From: Holosporales bacterium
Lineage (GTDB): Bacteria; Pseudomonadota; Alphaproteobacteria; RUG11792
NCBI GenBank assembly: GCA_031262205.1
Contig: JAISID010000057.1
Location: forward strand, 1-26,919
DNA length: 26,919 bases
Direction of reading: 5' to 3'
The translations under genes and the position numbers were made by a program. The stretch's first letter is position 1. Each line of letters starts with the position of its first letter. Positions 1-8,368 of the stretch are shown here, in pieces. The notes beneath the pieces were generated by a model. That model had not been told where the DNA came from, searched no databases, and was given only the letters and a program-made list of their open reading frames with translations.

Positions 1-137
1 TAGACGCTATTTATGATATAAATGTAAGCGACGGATAGAGGCGTTCCTTTTTCGTTTCTATTCGCCTTTATTCTTGTTCATTTGCTAATTAGAATAGAGG
101 TCTATTTTGTCTCATAGTAGGCCTCTTATTTATAATT
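1..137. repeat. Left arm of long inverted repeat (downstream flank of the cassette at 180-1103)
   Basis: The reverse complement of this stretch matches 19921-20053. Bases 1-61 are identical to the complement of 19993-20053. The remaining 70 or so bases align with scattered substitutions and small indels. It includes a hairpin (96-104 pairing with 118-126, one G.T pair) that is conserved in the other arm. The repeat may continue beyond the left edge of the window. Confidence 0.9.
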
Positions 138-179
138 AAAAGATTTGTCGTAATAAATCGCGTTAATATAACTTTACGT

Positions 180-1103
180 CTATCCCATAATCACATCCAT
201 ATCTTGTTGTAAAGCCATTCTAAATTGAGTAGAAAGCGTCGAATAACTATCCATTGTTTTCGTAGCTCCTCTTTTAACGTCTTCAAATAATTGAATCTTT
301 AATCTTTCCATAGTCTTGTTAACGTCTCTTTCTAAATTTAGTAATTTTTCCATTCCTTTTCTATACGCGACTTGGTATTCGCTTTCAATGCTTCCAAATC
401 TTCTATATAATTCTCCGCGTTGAAGCGATTGAGCTATAGGACTATAAATACCGGTAGTCTGAGCTTGAAACGTATCGTCTAAAGTAGCAAAACTGCGTTG
501 CATTAATCTTCTAAGGTTTTGGTCGTTTACTCTTTTCCTTCGTTCCAATTCTTGCTTATTGCTTTCTATTCTCCTTAGAAATTCGGTTCGATCTTCATCT
601 ATATATCTTTCCGTAAATTCCGCTCTCTCTATATAAAGAGATTCGTCCTCTCCTCTTCTTGCTAATTCTCTTTTACCGGCGGCGCTAATTTGCGGCATTT
701 TAATCGGCGCTATTATATCAGCCGGGGCCGCCGCTGGTTTTTCAACTCTTTCTGGTAAAGTTTCGCTTGGTTCTTTCGGTTTCAGACCTATTTTGGGAGC
801 CGGAGCGGTAACAACTCTTCCAATATCTTTGCTGACAATCATTTCTCTCCTTTTGAGAAGAACGGTGCCGCCAGTCGTCGGTCCGGAACCAGAATACGAA
901 TCCCCCTTCGCTATCGTAATATCTACGGGTTTCGGTATACTAACTCTGGATGTTCTAACTCCAGGAGAATGACCGTCTACGCTGGATTCTCCGATTGTTC
1001 TAGGTTTTCCCCTATATACGCCTTTTGCCGCGAATCCGCTTTCGCAAATGCATGCGTTAAACGTTAATAATAAAATTAACGTCGTTTTTATCAAAGGATT
1101 CAT
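180..1103 (-). CDS. Secreted protein of unknown function, proline-rich then helical
   Basis: I do not recognise this 307-residue protein. Residues 1-25 form a Sec-type signal peptide: a lysine, a leucine/isoleucine-rich core, then CESGFAA. Residues 30-140 are low-complexity and rich in Pro, Gly and Lys, as expected of a disordered linker. Residues 145-300 are highly charged (Glu/Arg/Lys-rich) and probably helical or coiled-coil, so the mature product is likely periplasmic, surface-exposed or exported. The start is supported by GAGGA a few bases upstream of ATG. Its upstream flank (about 1123-1185) and downstream flank (1-137) recur around the small genes at 19536-19926. The stretch beginning RTEFLRR (residue 172) resembles RTEFIRK in the 70-residue product there, which suggests paralogous cassettes. 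Function is unknown; an effector-like role is only a guess. Confidence 0.75.
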   Translation of the reverse strand: MNPLIKTTLILLLTFNACICESGFAAKGVYRGKPRTIGESSVDGHSPGVRTSRVSIPKPVDITIAKGDSYSGSGPTTGGTVLLKRREMIVSKDIGRVVTAPAPKIGLKPKEPSETLPERVEKPAAAPADIIAPIKMPQISAAGKRELARRGEDESLYIERAEFTERYIDEDRTEFLRRIESNKQELERRKRVNDQNLRRLMQRSFATLDDTFQAQTTGIYSPIAQSLQRGELYRRFGSIESEYQVAYRKGMEKLLNLERDVNKTMERLKIQLFEDVKRGATKTMDSYSTLSTQFRMALQQDMDVIMG

Positions 1104-1242
1104 AATTCCTCGTTTTATTTAAAAGAAACTTAAACTTAAATTACTATAAATTTAATCGAGAGTCTCTTTTAAACTTTATAAAATCTTTCTTGACTTTTTT
1201 CCCCAAATTATTTTCCAATCGTTCATCTAATTAGCAATGATA

Positions 1243-1497
1243 TTATATCACATGGATATTAAGAGATTTTTCTAGTTCATCCTCTGATTTAAAGTACTTT
1301 AAGCAAGATTTGCGCACAAAAAATAAGACCGAAATCGCTAAATTGCCGACAGAAATTAACTGCAAATGAAATGCGCGGGATATCGCGGTATGATTTCCTA
1401 ACTCTTTTGCGAAATTGTGCTTTAATGTCATGGCTGCGGACAGGGAATGATTCCCCATAATTATCGTTTCTAGTATAATTTTGGAAAAGTTGTTCAT
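1243..1497 (-). CDS. Possible small hypothetical protein (uncertain)
   Basis: This 84-codon frame has reasonably protein-like codon use, a hydrophobic stretch near residues 48-61 and a charged C-terminus (KSEDELEKS). I do not recognise it. Against it: no ribosome binding site precedes the ATG, the start lies only 21 bases from the divergent murE start, leaving no room for separate promoters, and a symmetric dyad (1443-1455) sits inside the frame. It could be an old gene remnant or a chance frame in the murE upstream region. The rest of the 1104-1518 spacer holds the cassette upstream flank and nothing else I can identify. Confidence 0.28.
   Translation of the reverse strand: MNNFSKIILETIIMGNHSLSAAMTLKHNFAKELGNHTAISRAFHLQLISVGNLAISVLFFVRKSCLKYFKSEDELEKSLNIHVI
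1443..1455. promoter_or_regulatory. Perfect dyad GGGAATGATTCCC upstream of murE
   Basis: The two halves GGGAAT and ATTCCC are exact inverted copies around one central base, 64 bases before the murE start codon. Close variants occur in other spacers (12699-12711, 19047-19059, and weaker ones at 3081-3093 and 3153-3165). It could be a protein-binding operator or part of a dispersed repeat. Confidence 0.4.
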
Positions 1498-1518
1498 AAA
1501 AGAATACGGGATGAATAT

Positions 1519-2895
1519 ATGTATGGAAAAGACGTTCAGATAAATTCCAAACTAGTTAAACAAGGAGATATCTTCGTCGCCGTCCCTTGCGCCGATCTAA
1601 ACGAGCACATAGACGAAGCGATTAGAAACGGTGCCAGTATTGTTTATTCCGAGGGAAGCGACCATCTGCATGTCGTTAACGTCGACGATGCGAGATTGTT
1701 TGCGTCTTTCCTTGCCAAAAAAAAGTATGGCAAGCAACCTGAGCGTTGCATCGCGGTCACCGGAACTAATGGGAAAAGCTCGGTCTGTCATTTTCTAACG
1801 CAAATCTGGCGTCTATGCGGATACAAAGCGGCTAACCTGGGAACGCTGGGGTTATTTATAGGAAATGAAAAATGCTGCCCCGACGATATAGTAGTTCCCA
1901 ATCTAACGACTCCGGATACTATTACCCTTCACAAAATTATGGAATACCTATACTACAATAAAGTAAATAGCTTCGCTTTCGAAGCCTCAAGTCATGCTTT
2001 AATTCAAAAGAGATTGCATAACGTCGATTTAAATGCCGCCGCATTTACTAATCTCGCATCGGATCATTTGGATTATCACAAAACAAAGGAGGCTTATTTT
2101 AAAGCGAAATCGTTGTTATTTGAAGAAATTCTTCCATCGGAAAAACCAATAGTTATATCGCGCGACTATGCGGAAATTTACGATAAAATCGCAAAGCCTG
2201 GCAGAAACGTTATCTCGTTTGGATTAGATAAAAAAAATCTTATAAGAGCTGAAAATATTAAAGAATATTCACAATTTATAACTTTTGATTTATTGCATAA
2301 AGACAAGAAATTTAAAGAAATAAGAATAAATTTACTTGGGAATTTTCAAGTAATGAATATATTATGCGCGGCAGCATTAGCATATGCTACGAATATAAAA
2401 ATTGAAGATATAGTCCAAACTTTGTCTCAAATCAAACCGTTAAATGGAAGGATGGAACGCGTATGTTCCGTTAACGGAGGCGACGTTTATATTGATTTTG
2501 CCCATACGGCGGAGGGTTTTAAAAAGGCGATTTCATGTTTCAAAAAAGTATGTCGCGGCAGATTAATTTGCGTTTTCGGTTGCGGTGGAGATAGAGATCA
2601 ATCAAAACGACCGATAATGGGAAAAATAGCCGCCAGCATTGCAGACGTCGCAGTAGTAACCGACGATAATCCTAGAACTGAAGACCCAGCGAAAATAAGA
2701 GCCGAGATAATAAAGGAATGTCCAAAAGCTATTGAAATTGCGAATAGAGCGAATGCGATAAAATATGCGATGGATATTATTCAACCTGGAGACTTAGTCG
2801 CAATAATGGGGAAAGGCCATGAAGAATATCAGATATATTCCGACAAGACGACTCGTTTCAACGATAAAGAGGAAGTATTAAAACTTGCTGAATAA
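1519..2895 (+). CDS. murE: UDP-N-acetylmuramoyl-tripeptide synthetase (MurE)
   Basis: Cytoplasmic Mur ligase that adds the third stem-peptide residue to UDP-MurNAc-L-Ala-D-Glu using ATP. The 458-residue product has the Mur order: a short N-terminal UDP-binding domain (SKLVKQGDIFVAV), the P-loop TGTNGKSS near residue 80, the central ligase domain with TTPDT and EASSHAL, and the C-terminal domain with DDNPRTEDP and the final GKGHEEYQ. The DNPR motif is the signature of enzymes specific for meso-diaminopimelate. The N-terminus is slightly shorter than usual, but no better start lies upstream. It is the only plus-strand gene in the left half and stands alone, without murF, mraY or ftsI beside it, unlike the usual dcw cluster. 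Confidence 0.95.
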   Translation: MYGKDVQINSKLVKQGDIFVAVPCADLNEHIDEAIRNGASIVYSEGSDHLHVVNVDDARLFASFLAKKKYGKQPERCIAVTGTNGKSSVCHFLTQIWRLCGYKAANLGTLGLFIGNEKCCPDDIVVPNLTTPDTITLHKIMEYLYYNKVNSFAFEASSHALIQKRLHNVDLNAAAFTNLASDHLDYHKTKEAYFKAKSLLFEEILPSEKPIVISRDYAEIYDKIAKPGRNVISFGLDKKNLIRAENIKEYSQFITFDLLHKDKKFKEIRINLLGNFQVMNILCAAALAYATNIKIEDIVQTLSQIKPLNGRMERVCSVNGGDVYIDFAHTAEGFKKAISCFKKVCRGRLICVFGCGGDRDQSKRPIMGKIAASIADVAVVTDDNPRTEDPAKIRAEIIKECPKAIEIANRANAIKYAMDIIQPGDLVAIMGKGHEEYQIYSDKTTRFNDKEEVLKLAE

Positions 2896-3246
2896 GTTCT
2901 TCAAAAGAATAAAGAATTAGGGATTCTTCCTTCAATGTTCTTTAAAATCCCCGCTTACCAGAACGTCGAAGAATGATCCGCTACAAATAACACGGCGAAC
3001 GGCGGACAAAACCGAGAGGACTAGCTTTCTCGACTACAAAAGATATTTTTACCACTCTCCATCGTTGCGTTAATTCTGAAGAAGATCATCCCCTAACGCA
3101 TAGTATTGCTCTTATAAATAAGATTTTATAAACACTTGTCTACTACACATCGGGGGATGGTTCATATTTCAAGAACTGTATAATTCCCTATGTTTCTTTT
3201 AATTCGTCGCAGTCGTCTAGGCATGTCGCGGATAAATTCAACATGT
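2896..3246. other. Spacer with no recognisable gene
   Basis: About 350 bp between murE and the convergent ankyrin gene. No credible ORF or tRNA was seen. It holds two weak variants of the GGGGATGATTC motif in opposite orientation (3081-3093 and 3153-3165), the 11-mer AGAACGTCGAA near 2960 and TTATAAACAC near 3126. The last two recur in the same order in the 20.1-20.3 kb spacer. Confidence 0.5.
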
Positions 3247-4122
3247 CTATTCGTATAATAACTTAAAATTTGGAAACTCCTTTTCAAAATCTTCTGGAGC
3301 TATGGAAGCATTTGAACATGCGAGAAGTCGTATATCCTCCCAAGCGCGTACTCTCGATTCTTCTAATTCGACTTCGACAGTTTTTTGTTGCAAAAGACAT
3401 TTGCGAATACCGCCAATTAATTCCTTAATTTGAATATCTATTTCTTCTTCCGTGTTGGTCTCCATAGTAGACGCAATAACTTCTTCTAATTCCAGTAATT
3501 TTTGATCTAAACAAGGCGATTTTAATTCTGGGTTCCACTTTGGCAATAGCCTTCCTAAGATCGTCGTTCTTCCATAAATAATTTGGTATCTCAAATCGGA
3601 TGTCATTACGTCAAACTTTTCAGAAGCGAACATATCTATTAAAGTACTTGTATCTTTAGCTAATTTGCCGCTTTGAACAAATGCTCGCGCTGCGTCAAAG
3701 TTTCCCGAATTTGCGGCAAGTACAAACGGGGTGATTCCAAACTTATTTTTTAAGTTTACATCGGCGCCATGTTTTATTAACAGCTGAGCTAATTTAAAAA
3801 AATCTTCATAATCACATTGAACTATAGTCGATGATAAATAATGAATTGGAGCCATTCCGAATCTATCGAAAGCATTTATTTCATCCGATATTGTTTTTTC
3901 ACTAGATTTTAAATAAAGACTAATCATCGATAATTTATGTGGAATCGGCAATTCTCCCGACGGCGTTCCAAACGGTTCCGATAAAACTTGAGCGATATAA
4001 CCTCTTTGAAAATTTACTCTTTCAGAGCAATATTCCTTTTTATTAATTCCAAAGTACGAAGCGTTTGCAAGCGAAGATAAAAGTAAAAATCCAATACATT
4101 TTGGAAATAATTCAATATTCAT
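3247..4122 (-). CDS. Secreted ankyrin-repeat protein
   Basis: A 291-residue protein with an N-terminal signal peptide (hydrophobic core GFLLLSSLANA, probable cleavage after residue 21). At least two ankyrin repeats span roughly residues 86-155, recognisable by APIHYLS, LAQLLIKHGADVNLKNKFG and TPFVLAANSG. The C-terminal third is acidic and helical (many Glu/Leu) and resembles nothing I recognise. Ankyrin repeats bind other proteins, and in intracellular bacteria such proteins are often exported to the host. The Sec signal here means a periplasmic or surface location is equally possible. It is monocistronic, with its 3' end facing murE. ATG was chosen as the first in-frame start; a purine-rich stretch (AGAGGGGAA) precedes it. 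Confidence 0.8.
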   Translation of the reverse strand: MNIELFPKCIGFLLLSSLANASYFGINKKEYCSERVNFQRGYIAQVLSEPFGTPSGELPIPHKLSMISLYLKSSEKTISDEINAFDRFGMAPIHYLSSTIVQCDYEDFFKLAQLLIKHGADVNLKNKFGITPFVLAANSGNFDAARAFVQSGKLAKDTSTLIDMFASEKFDVMTSDLRYQIIYGRTTILGRLLPKWNPELKSPCLDQKLLELEEVIASTMETNTEEEIDIQIKELIGGIRKCLLQQKTVEVELEESRVRAWEDIRLLACSNASIAPEDFEKEFPNFKLLYE

Positions 4123-4205
4123 TTCCCCTCTTGATAATATAATCTTATATTAATAGAATATCACATAAGCAATATTTATTACAAAACTATATTTATAAAT
4201 ACGAA

Positions 4206-6785
4206 TTATTTATTTAGATATGTTTTTAGATACTTCCCCGTATAGCTTTCTTCACATGCGGCAACTGTTTCAGGAGTTCCTTCGACGACTATGTTTCCTC
4301 CTTTATCGCCGCCTTCTTTCCCAATGTCTATAATCCAGTCCGCCGTTTTTATAACGTCCATATTATGCTCTATGACAATCACAGAATTTCCAGCTTCAAC
4401 TAGCATACGCAAGATTTCGAGAAGTTTTTTAATATCGTCCATGTGAAGCCCTGTCGTCGGTTCGTCCAAGATATATAGAGTATTCCCCGTCGCTTTTCTG
4501 GAGAGTTCTTTAGCCAACTTAACTCTTTGAGCCTCGCCGCCTGATAGGATTGTCGCTTTGTGCCCAAGCGTTAGATATCCAAGGCCTACCCAACATAAAC
4601 AGTTTAATTTTTGATGTATTAAAGGATAGTTTTTAAATAACCGAGCGTTTTCCTCAATAGTCATGTCTAATATATCCGATATGCTTTTCCCATTAAACTT
4701 GATCTCTTGAGTTTCTCGGTTAAACCTTTTTCCACGACACTGATCGCACATAACATATACGTCTGGGAGGAAATGCATCTCGACTTTCACAACCCCGTCT
4801 CCTTTGCAGGCTTCGCACCTTCCGCCTTTAACGTTGAAGGAGAATCTACTTTGCGTATAGCCTCTAGCTCTCGCTTCTGGGAGATTCGCAAACAAACTTC
4901 TGATTTCGGTGAAGCAGCCGACGTATGTCGCTGGATTAGACCGGGGCGTTCTGCCAATCGGCGATTGATTTATATCTATTACTTTATCAATTAGATCGAT
5001 GTTTTTTATCCCGCCGAGTTTTTTAACGTTCTCTTTGCCGCGATTTAGCTTGTTGTGAACAGCCTTAAACAACGTGTCTATCACGAGAGTCGATTTACCA
5101 GAACCAGAAACTCCAGTTACGCAAACGAGCGCCCCAAGTGGAAATTTCACGTCCAAATGCTTTAAATTATTCTCATAAGCGTCTACAAGCTCTATGGAGT
5201 TTTTTAAATTGATAGGCCTTCTTATTTTGGGTACTTCGATTGATTTTGCTCCTGAGAGATATTGTCCCGTGAGACTATTGGGGTTTTTCTTTATATCTTC
5301 GACAGTGCCTTCGGCGCAAACTTCCCCTCCGTGTACTCCCGCTTTCGGCCCCATGTCTATTATCCAATCGGAAGCGTACATAGCGTCTTCGTCGTGTTCG
5401 ACGACTATTACCGAATTATCGTAATCTCTCAGTTCCTTTAGAGTGTCTATTAATTTATAATTATCTCGCTGGTGCAGCCCTATAGACGGCTCGTCCAAAA
5501 CGTACATAACTCCCGTTAAACCGGAACCGATTTGAGAAGCTAGTCGTATCCTCTGGCTTTCTCCTCCCGATAAGGTTTCAGAAGCTCTCGACAACGACAG
5601 ATATTCTAGGCCGACGTTTATTAAAAACTGCAACCTATTTTGAATTTCTTTTAATATTTTTTCGCCGATAGATTTTTCCTTTTCGCTTAGTTTATCCCAA
5701 AGCTGGGCGAACCATCTCGCCGCTTCGTCGATCGACATGTCTGAAACTTCGGCTATGTTCTTCTCGTTTATCTTTACGCAAAGAGCTTCTTTCGACAGCC
5801 TTGCTCCGTTGCATACGGGGCAAACTTCTCTTTCCGCAGAAAACGGTTCCGTTTCTTCGTCGTCGGTTTGCAATCTTCTTCCAAAGAAACTTATTCTACT
5901 TGGAAAGCCTCCTTTAAATCCGAGTCCGCCGCACGCTTTGCAAGCTCCTTTGGAACTGTTAAATGAAAAAAGTCTGGGTTCTATTTTTTCAATACAAAAA
6001 CCGGAAACGGGACACGCGAGGTTTTCCGAAAAGATCCTCTCGGCGTTAGTGTCGGCTTCTTTAACGATTGCTAGTCCTCTCGAATATTTAAGAGCTATAC
6101 TAACCGAGTTCGCGAGCCTTCGCTTCAACTCTTCCAGTTCTTTTTCATCGGACGGTATTGCAATCCTATCGACGACGACCGACACGTCGTGCCTTATGTT
6201 TTTAAGAAGAGGCGGAACCTCGTCGATAAAATAGAGTCTTTTATCAACTATCACTCTCTCGAAACCAAGACGTTTCAGAGTCGCTAATTCTATTTTAAAC
6301 TCTCCTTTTTTCCCCCTAGCTATCGGAGACAATATATATAATTTCTTGGAAGGCGGATATTGGGCTATTGAATCAACTATTTGCGATACTGTTTGAGCTT
6401 GAATAGGAAGACCGGTCGCAGGCGAATATGCGACGCCTATTCTCGCGTATAATAACCTTAAATAATCGTAAATCTCAGTTATTGTGCCGACCGTCGACCT
6501 TGGGTTTTTAGAGATTGTTTTTTGCTCGATTGAAATAGCTGGACTCAATCCTTCTATCTTGTCGACATCCGGTTTCGGCATTAAGTTTAAGAATTGTCTA
6601 GCGTATGCGGAAAGACTCTCGACATATCTTCTTTGCCCTTCCGCATATAACGTATCGAATGCAAGAGTTGATTTACCAGAGCCGCTTACTCCGGTGATAA
6701 CCACAAGTTTATTTTTGGGAATATCGACGTCGATATTCTTTAAGTTGTGTTCTCTTCCTCCTCTAACTTTTATATATTGCTGCAT
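4206..6785 (-). CDS. uvrA: Excinuclease ABC subunit A (UvrA), short form
   Basis: The damage-recognition ATPase of nucleotide excision repair. The 859-residue protein has two ABC modules: Walker A GVSGSGKS at residues 32-39 and again near 562, signature motifs LSGGES (405) and LSGGEA, and Walker B DEPSIG and DEPTTG. The UvrB-binding region after residue 118 is present, as is the second zinc site (CEAC...CDQC). Two things are odd. The segment between the first zinc module and CPVC (residues 286-321) is about 36 residues where E. coli has well over 100, so most of the insertion domain is missing; this explains the length of 859 against 940. The first zinc site reads CPVSGFC...CKAC instead of CPxCG...CxxC. 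The frame is uninterrupted, so this is not a pseudogene. It starts one base beyond the stop of the ferredoxin reductase gene, probably in the same transcript. Confidence 0.95.
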   Translation of the reverse strand: MQQYIKVRGGREHNLKNIDVDIPKNKLVVITGVSGSGKSTLAFDTLYAEGQRRYVESLSAYARQFLNLMPKPDVDKIEGLSPAISIEQKTISKNPRSTVGTITEIYDYLRLLYARIGVAYSPATGLPIQAQTVSQIVDSIAQYPPSKKLYILSPIARGKKGEFKIELATLKRLGFERVIVDKRLYFIDEVPPLLKNIRHDVSVVVDRIAIPSDEKELEELKRRLANSVSIALKYSRGLAIVKEADTNAERIFSENLACPVSGFCIEKIEPRLFSFNSSKGACKACGGLGFKGGFPSRISFFGRRLQTDDEETEPFSAEREVCPVCNGARLSKEALCVKINEKNIAEVSDMSIDEAARWFAQLWDKLSEKEKSIGEKILKEIQNRLQFLINVGLEYLSLSRASETLSGGESQRIRLASQIGSGLTGVMYVLDEPSIGLHQRDNYKLIDTLKELRDYDNSVIVVEHDEDAMYASDWIIDMGPKAGVHGGEVCAEGTVEDIKKNPNSLTGQYLSGAKSIEVPKIRRPINLKNSIELVDAYENNLKHLDVKFPLGALVCVTGVSGSGKSTLVIDTLFKAVHNKLNRGKENVKKLGGIKNIDLIDKVIDINQSPIGRTPRSNPATYVGCFTEIRSLFANLPEARARGYTQSRFSFNVKGGRCEACKGDGVVKVEMHFLPDVYVMCDQCRGKRFNRETQEIKFNGKSISDILDMTIEENARLFKNYPLIHQKLNCLCWVGLGYLTLGHKATILSGGEAQRVKLAKELSRKATGNTLYILDEPTTGLHMDDIKKLLEILRMLVEAGNSVIVIEHNMDVIKTADWIIDIGKEGGDKGGNIVVEGTPETVAACEESYTGKYLKTYLNK

Positions 6786-7772
6786 TTAGACTGAACTTTT
6801 TTTTATCATCCTAACCGCTCTGTCGGCTTCGAAAAAACATGAGAGTATGTTCTTCTTTTTATTTGTATACGTTACCACATCGCCTATTCCATAACAATTC
6901 TTAATTGACGTTTCCATCGTATTTATATCGACTTTTACCAAATCGTTTTCCGTTTCAAGACCAATGTCTTCAAGTCCAAACATAGAGTTGCCGCTTAACG
7001 AAAATCCATAAAAGAATACTATATGATCAACGTCGAACGACGTCTCGTTGAAATTGTTGGAATTTAGGTCTCTCGCGACTACCGTTCTTTTTCCGTTTTG
7101 CTCTTTTAGTTCGGAAACATTGTGTTCCATCGCGAGTTTCAATTTTCCTGTTTTCTCAAGCTCTTTAATATACTTCAGCTTTACTTCTTCGCAAGTAAAC
7201 TTAGCCCTCCTATGAATCAGCGCGACGGTTTTAGCGACTGGAGCAACATTAATTACAAAATCAATAGCGGAATCTCCGCCGCCCGCTACGACGATATTTT
7301 TTCCTTTATATAAATCGACTTTCATACGGTAATACTGAATAAAATCGGAAGACTTATCTATATCGTTAATTCCAACAATAGCGCTTGGAACATTCGGCTT
7401 CATATCGCCGACGCCCGTCGCTAATATAATGTATTTTGCATATTTGCAAACATCGCAATTATCAAATTTTATAGCGAACGTCTCGTCGGACGTTTTCGAT
7501 ATATTCTTAACCCGATGTCCAAACAGTTTTTCAAAATCGCCCTTTAAACACTGGCTTGCTAAAACGTTAACAAAATCCTTGGCGATAACGTCTCTAAATC
7601 CAGGTGCTCCATAAAGTTTTTTCTCAGGATAAAACACGGAGCATTGTCCTCCTGGAATAAGCAACGAGTCCGTAATAATGCAATCAAGTTCGGAGATTTC
7701 GCAACAATAAGCTGCGTAAAGACCGGCGATGCCCGCCCCTATTATCGCTACTTCTGTTTGATCAGTAATCAA
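6786..7772 (-). CDS. Ferredoxin/flavodoxin-NADP+ reductase, TrxB-like
   Basis: A 328-residue FAD- and NADP-binding oxidoreductase. The N-terminal FAD motif AIIGAGIAGLYAAY, then GGQCSVFYPEKK, the ATGVGDMKP stretch and a second dinucleotide-binding motif VVAGGGDSAIDF mark the thioredoxin-reductase fold. There is no CxxC redox pair in the NADP domain, which excludes thioredoxin reductase and fits the ferredoxin-NADP reductase type 2 group common in Alphaproteobacteria. It would pass electrons between NADPH and ferredoxin, for example for IspH or Fe-S cluster work. The start is TTG at 7770-7772; no ATG fits before the FAD motif and no clear ribosome binding site is seen. It follows carD by 37 bases and is followed directly by uvrA. 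Confidence 0.9.
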   Translation of the reverse strand: MITDQTEVAIIGAGIAGLYAAYCCEISELDCIITDSLLIPGGQCSVFYPEKKLYGAPGFRDVIAKDFVNVLASQCLKGDFEKLFGHRVKNISKTSDETFAIKFDNCDVCKYAKYIILATGVGDMKPNVPSAIVGINDIDKSSDFIQYYRMKVDLYKGKNIVVAGGGDSAIDFVINVAPVAKTVALIHRRAKFTCEEVKLKYIKELEKTGKLKLAMEHNVSELKEQNGKRTVVARDLNSNNFNETSFDVDHIVFFYGFSLSGNSMFGLEDIGLETENDLVKVDINTMETSIKNCYGIGDVVTYTNKKKNILSCFFEADRAVRMIKKSSV

Positions 7773-7809
7773 TTGATTTATCGCTAGTAAATTACTAAAT
7801 TCCTAAAAC

Positions 7810-8307
7810 TTAAGCCGCCTGTAAAACCGTTTCTAATTTTTTTATCGCTTCAATTTCTTCTATTTGCTCGATAACCGATATTTCGCGGGCTAATCTTTCC
7901 ATTGCAAGTTGATAAATTTGTCGTTCGCTGAAAGACTGAGCGTTATTCGTTCCGTCTTTATGCAGATCGCGTATAACCTCGGCTATCATGCATGGGTCTC
8001 CCGAATTAATTTTTGCTTCGTATTCCTGAACTCTTTTGCTCCACATGGTTTTGCGTCTTCGCGTCTTTTGGATAAGAATGTCGAAAACGTTTTTCATATC
8101 GTTTTTACTGGCGATTCGCCTAAGCCCGGCTTGTATAGCGTGTCCCACCGGCAATCTTAGAACCAGTTTATTTTTTAGAAATGAAATTACAAAAAAATCG
8201 CTAGTTTCGCCGTCGACTTCAAACTTTTCAATATTATCCAATTTGCCGACGCCATGGGATGGATATACAACCCAAGATCCAATTTTAAATTCCTCTTTAG
8301 AGATCAT
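7810..8307 (-). CDS. carD: CarD-family transcriptional regulator
   Basis: A 165-residue CarD/CdnL-type protein that binds the RNA polymerase beta subunit and stabilises open complexes at promoters. The N-terminal RNAP-interacting Tudor-like domain (residues 5-60) contains GSWVVYPSHGVGKL and FFVISF..NKLVLRLPV. The C-terminal helical DNA-binding domain contains RRRKTMWSKRVQEYEAKINSGD and the ERQIYQLAMERLAREI helix. Length and motif order are normal for alphaproteobacterial CarD. A well-formed sigma-70-type promoter lies directly upstream (8340-8368), giving a leader of about 26 bases. It is the first gene of a probable carD - reductase - uvrA unit. Confidence 0.93.
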   Translation of the reverse strand: MISKEEFKIGSWVVYPSHGVGKLDNIEKFEVDGETSDFFVISFLKNKLVLRLPVGHAIQAGLRRIASKNDMKNVFDILIQKTRRRKTMWSKRVQEYEAKINSGDPCMIAEVIRDLHKDGTNNAQSFSERQIYQLAMERLAREISVIEQIEEIEAIKKLETVLQAA

Positions 8308-8339
8308 AAAATTCCCACTTATTTCAAAACGTTAATAAA

Positions 8340-8368
8340 TTATTAACATAAAAAAAGCGGTAAGTCAA
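8340..8368 (-). promoter_or_regulatory. Promoter of carD
   Basis: On the minus strand TTGACT (8368-8363) is followed after exactly 17 bases by TAATAA (8345-8340), close to the -35 and -10 consensus. The predicted transcription start near 8333 is about 26 bases before the carD ATG. Confidence 0.6.

Noticed and set aside
5737..6234. Long open frame on the plus strand inside uvrA
   Set aside because: It is antisense to a clearly conserved uvrA region and its translation has no recognisable features; an antiparallel shadow.
6786..7772. Thioredoxin reductase (trxB)
   Set aside because: The FAD and NADP motifs fit the fold, but the redox-active CxxC pair is absent, so ferredoxin-NADP reductase type 2 is the better call.
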